Assembly: GCA_045586595.1 (NCBI GenBank)
Contig: JAZNAQ010000041.1
Location: 1-13,675, forward strand
Source: SIG480 sp045586595
Lineage (GTDB): Bacteria > Bacillota > Clostridia > Oscillospirales > JAAYXM01
Reading direction: 5' to 3'
Length of the DNA: 13,675 bases
A program made the translations under genes and the position numbers. Positions 12,672-13,675 of the stretch are shown one piece after another (the stretch's first letter is position 1; every line of letters starts with the position of its first letter). The notes below the pieces were generated by a model that was not told the DNA's origin, ran no database searches, and was given only the letters and a program-made list of their open reading frames with translations.

Positions 12672-13505
12672 ATGAACTACAAAATTGTATCGGACTCAGC
12701 GTCCAACGTATTTAACCTTTCAGGCACAGACTACGCCTTTGCCCCGCTCAAGCTCTTGTTTAACGACAAGGAGAATATAGATACGCCCGCGCTTGACGTT
12801 GACGTAATGCTCGACGAAATGCTTTCAACTCGCGCCCGCGCAACCACATCCTGCCCGAATGTCGGCGAATGGCTTGAGGGATACGAGGGTGGTGACTGTA
12901 TTTTTGCAGCCACCATCACAAGCAACCTATCAGGCAGTTACAACGCAGCCGTTCAGGCAAAGAATGAGTTTCTCTCACGCTATCCCGACAAAAAGGTACA
13001 TGTGTTTGACTCGCTCTCTGCCGGCCCCGAAATCCGCATTATTATCGAGAAGATAGAAGAGCTTATTTCAAAAGGCCTCGAATTTGAAGAGATTGTCGAG
13101 ACGGTTAACGAATATATGAAGCACACAAACCTTCTGTTTTGCCTTTCTTCTCTTTCAAACCTCGCCCGAGCAGGCAGAGTTCACCCTGCCAAGGCAAAAA
13201 TAGCGGGAGTTCTCGGCATACGCATCGTTGGCAAGGCATCGGATGTGGGAACACTTGAAGAACTGCACAAGGTGCGCGGAGAAGACCGTGCGCTGGATGT
13301 GCTTGCAAACGAAATGTTCAAAAATGGTTTTTGCGGCGGCAAGGTCAGAATTGCACATACAAGAAACATAATCGCAGCAGAGAAGCTCGCGAAAATCATC
13401 CGCGAAAAGTTCCCCGAAAGCGACATTCAGATAGAAAAGAACGCAGCACTCTGCAGCTACTACTCAGAAGAGGGCGGCCTTTTAGTAGGATACGAAAGCA
13501 ATTAA
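12672..13505 (+). CDS. DegV-family fatty-acid-binding protein (second copy)
   Basis: The 277-residue protein carries the DegV marks: KIVSDSASNV (4-13), RATTSCPNVGEW (56-67) in place of the TSQPS segment, TITSNLSGSYNAA (81-93) with the ligand-contacting Ser residues, VFDSLSAGPE near 110-120 and LSNLARAGRVHP. It fits the FakB-like role of binding a fatty acid for phosphorylation by FakA, although neither ligand nor partner can be read here. It differs clearly from the copy at 8966, for example in the ligand loop and in the Ala-Ala-Thr-Ile context, so it is an old paralogue and not a recent duplication. GGAGG (12660-12664) lies 7 nt before the ATG. It is a single-gene unit with a perfect promoter and its own terminator. 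Confidence 0.92.
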   Translation: MNYKIVSDSASNVFNLSGTDYAFAPLKLLFNDKENIDTPALDVDVMLDEMLSTRARATTSCPNVGEWLEGYEGGDCIFAATITSNLSGSYNAAVQAKNEFLSRYPDKKVHVFDSLSAGPEIRIIIEKIEELISKGLEFEEIVETVNEYMKHTNLLFCLSSLSNLARAGRVHPAKAKIAGVLGIRIVGKASDVGTLEELHKVRGEDRALDVLANEMFKNGFCGGKVRIAHTRNIIAAEKLAKIIREKFPESDIQIEKNAALCSYYSEEGGLLVGYESN

Positions 13506-13508
13506 TAT

Positions 13509-13541
13509 AACCCGAGCATGTTTTAACATGCCGGGTTTTTT
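13509..13541 (+). terminator. terminator after the second DegV-family gene
   Basis: AACCCG (13509-13514), a bulged A and GCATGTT (13516-13522) pair with AACATGC (13525-13531) and CGGGTT (13532-13537), followed by a run of T. Confidence 0.88.
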
Positions 13542-13606
13542 GAATAATGAAAACCACGCGATAGTCGCGTGGTTCAAAAGAGGCTATTGCCGATGAACAA
13601 AAAATT

Positions 13607-13661
13607 CTCCATTGTGTTAGAATAAAAATGACCTGCCAGTCAAATTAAAAACACAATGGAG
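13607..13661 (+). promoter_or_regulatory. leader hairpin that buries the ribosome site of the IS gene
   Basis: CTCCATTGTGTT (13607-13618) is perfectly complementary to AACACAATGGAG (13650-13661), with 31 nt between. The downstream arm contains most of the GGAGG ribosome site (13658-13662), which lies 8 nt before the ATG at 13671. When folded, translation should be blocked. IS200 tnpA mRNA is known to be restrained by a leader stem that hides its ribosome site. Confidence 0.75.
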
Positions 13662-13670
13662 GATTTATCT

Positions 13671-13675
13671 ATGAA
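13671..13675 (+). CDS. start of the next gene, probably tnpA (only five bases present)
   Basis: An ATG 8 nt after GGAGG begins a reading frame that leaves the window after two codons' worth of sequence. Its identity as a Y1 transposase rests only on the upstream hairpins. Confidence 0.4.

Larger units (their letters stand above)
13552..13675 (+). mobile_element. left end of a probable IS200/IS605-type element (cut by window edge)
   Basis: A perfect 10-bp hairpin, AACCACGCGA (13552-13561) / TCGCGTGGTT (13565-13574) with loop TAG, is followed by CAAAAGAGGC and a leader running to an ATG at 13671. Subterminal hairpins of this kind, without terminal inverted repeats, are what the Y1 transposase TnpA recognises in IS200/IS605 elements. 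The placement directly behind a transcription terminator is also typical. The transposase itself is outside the window, so the family is inferred from the end structure and the leader fold only. Confidence 0.6.

Noticed and set aside
12412..12675. Open frame of 87 codons before the second DegV gene
   Set aside because: It includes the displaced tRNA end and the DegV promoter, has no ribosome site and has no protein-like composition.
1..13675. CRISPR array or DnaA-box cluster
   Set aside because: No regularly spaced direct repeats and no group of TTATCCACA-like sites were seen, although the parAB locus made an origin plausible.

Overview
The window looks like a chromosomal segment of a Gram-positive Clostridia-type bacterium, probably from the Oscillospirales or relatives. 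This is inferred, not searched. Supporting signs are strong GGAGG-type ribosome sites before nearly every gene, SigA-like promoters that often carry a TGn extended -10, a noc / parS / parA (soj) / parB (spo0J) cluster, a lipobox lipoprotein, and MBOAT plus DHHW envelope genes. The noc-parAB cluster with its parS sites suggests a position near the replication origin, although no dnaA or clear DnaA-box cluster is present.

Layout. 1-240: a hairpin-rich spacer, tRNA-Arg(CCU) and its terminator. 248-1114: a single-gene unit for a lipoprotein with a long Pro/Glu/Ala/Lys-rich linker and an unrecognised C-terminal domain. 1137-3667: a two-gene unit, MBOAT O-acyltransferase followed by a DHHW/AlgX-like partner, probably acylating a surface polymer. 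3689-8145: noc, then two long parS palindromes, then parA-parB-coiled-coil membrane protein-serS, closed by a bidirectional terminator. 8154-9826: a minus-strand XRE regulator with membrane segments, divergent from a DegV-family gene. 9845-9990: a compact set of hairpins that looks like a dispersed repeat. 10027-11250 (minus): a fused shikimate dehydrogenase-shikimate kinase, divergent from a second XRE regulator (11382-12080). 12094-12348: a tRNA-Thr(UGU)-tRNA-Tyr(GUA) operon. 12291-12466: the 3' end of tRNA-Tyr is duplicated 152 bp downstream, like an attachment-site scar. 12614-13541: a second DegV-family gene with a consensus promoter and terminator. 13552-13675: the left end of what appears to be an IS200/IS605-type element, cut by the window edge just as its first gene begins.

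How the genes work together. ParA, ParB and parS form the origin-segregation system. Noc is the ParB paralogue that in relatives blocks division over the chromosome. The MBOAT and DHHW proteins form a membrane acyl-transfer pair. SerS and the three tRNAs serve translation, and AroE-AroK carries out two consecutive shikimate steps. The accessory-looking material lies in the spacers: the duplicated tRNA-Tyr end, the hairpin repeats and the IS end. I did not find a clearly novel defence or mobile system. The items most worth a second look are the paired parS palindromes between noc and parA, the tRNA-Tyr scar, the hairpin repeats, the operator-like dyads at the two XRE promoters, and the unknown coiled-coil protein between parB and serS.
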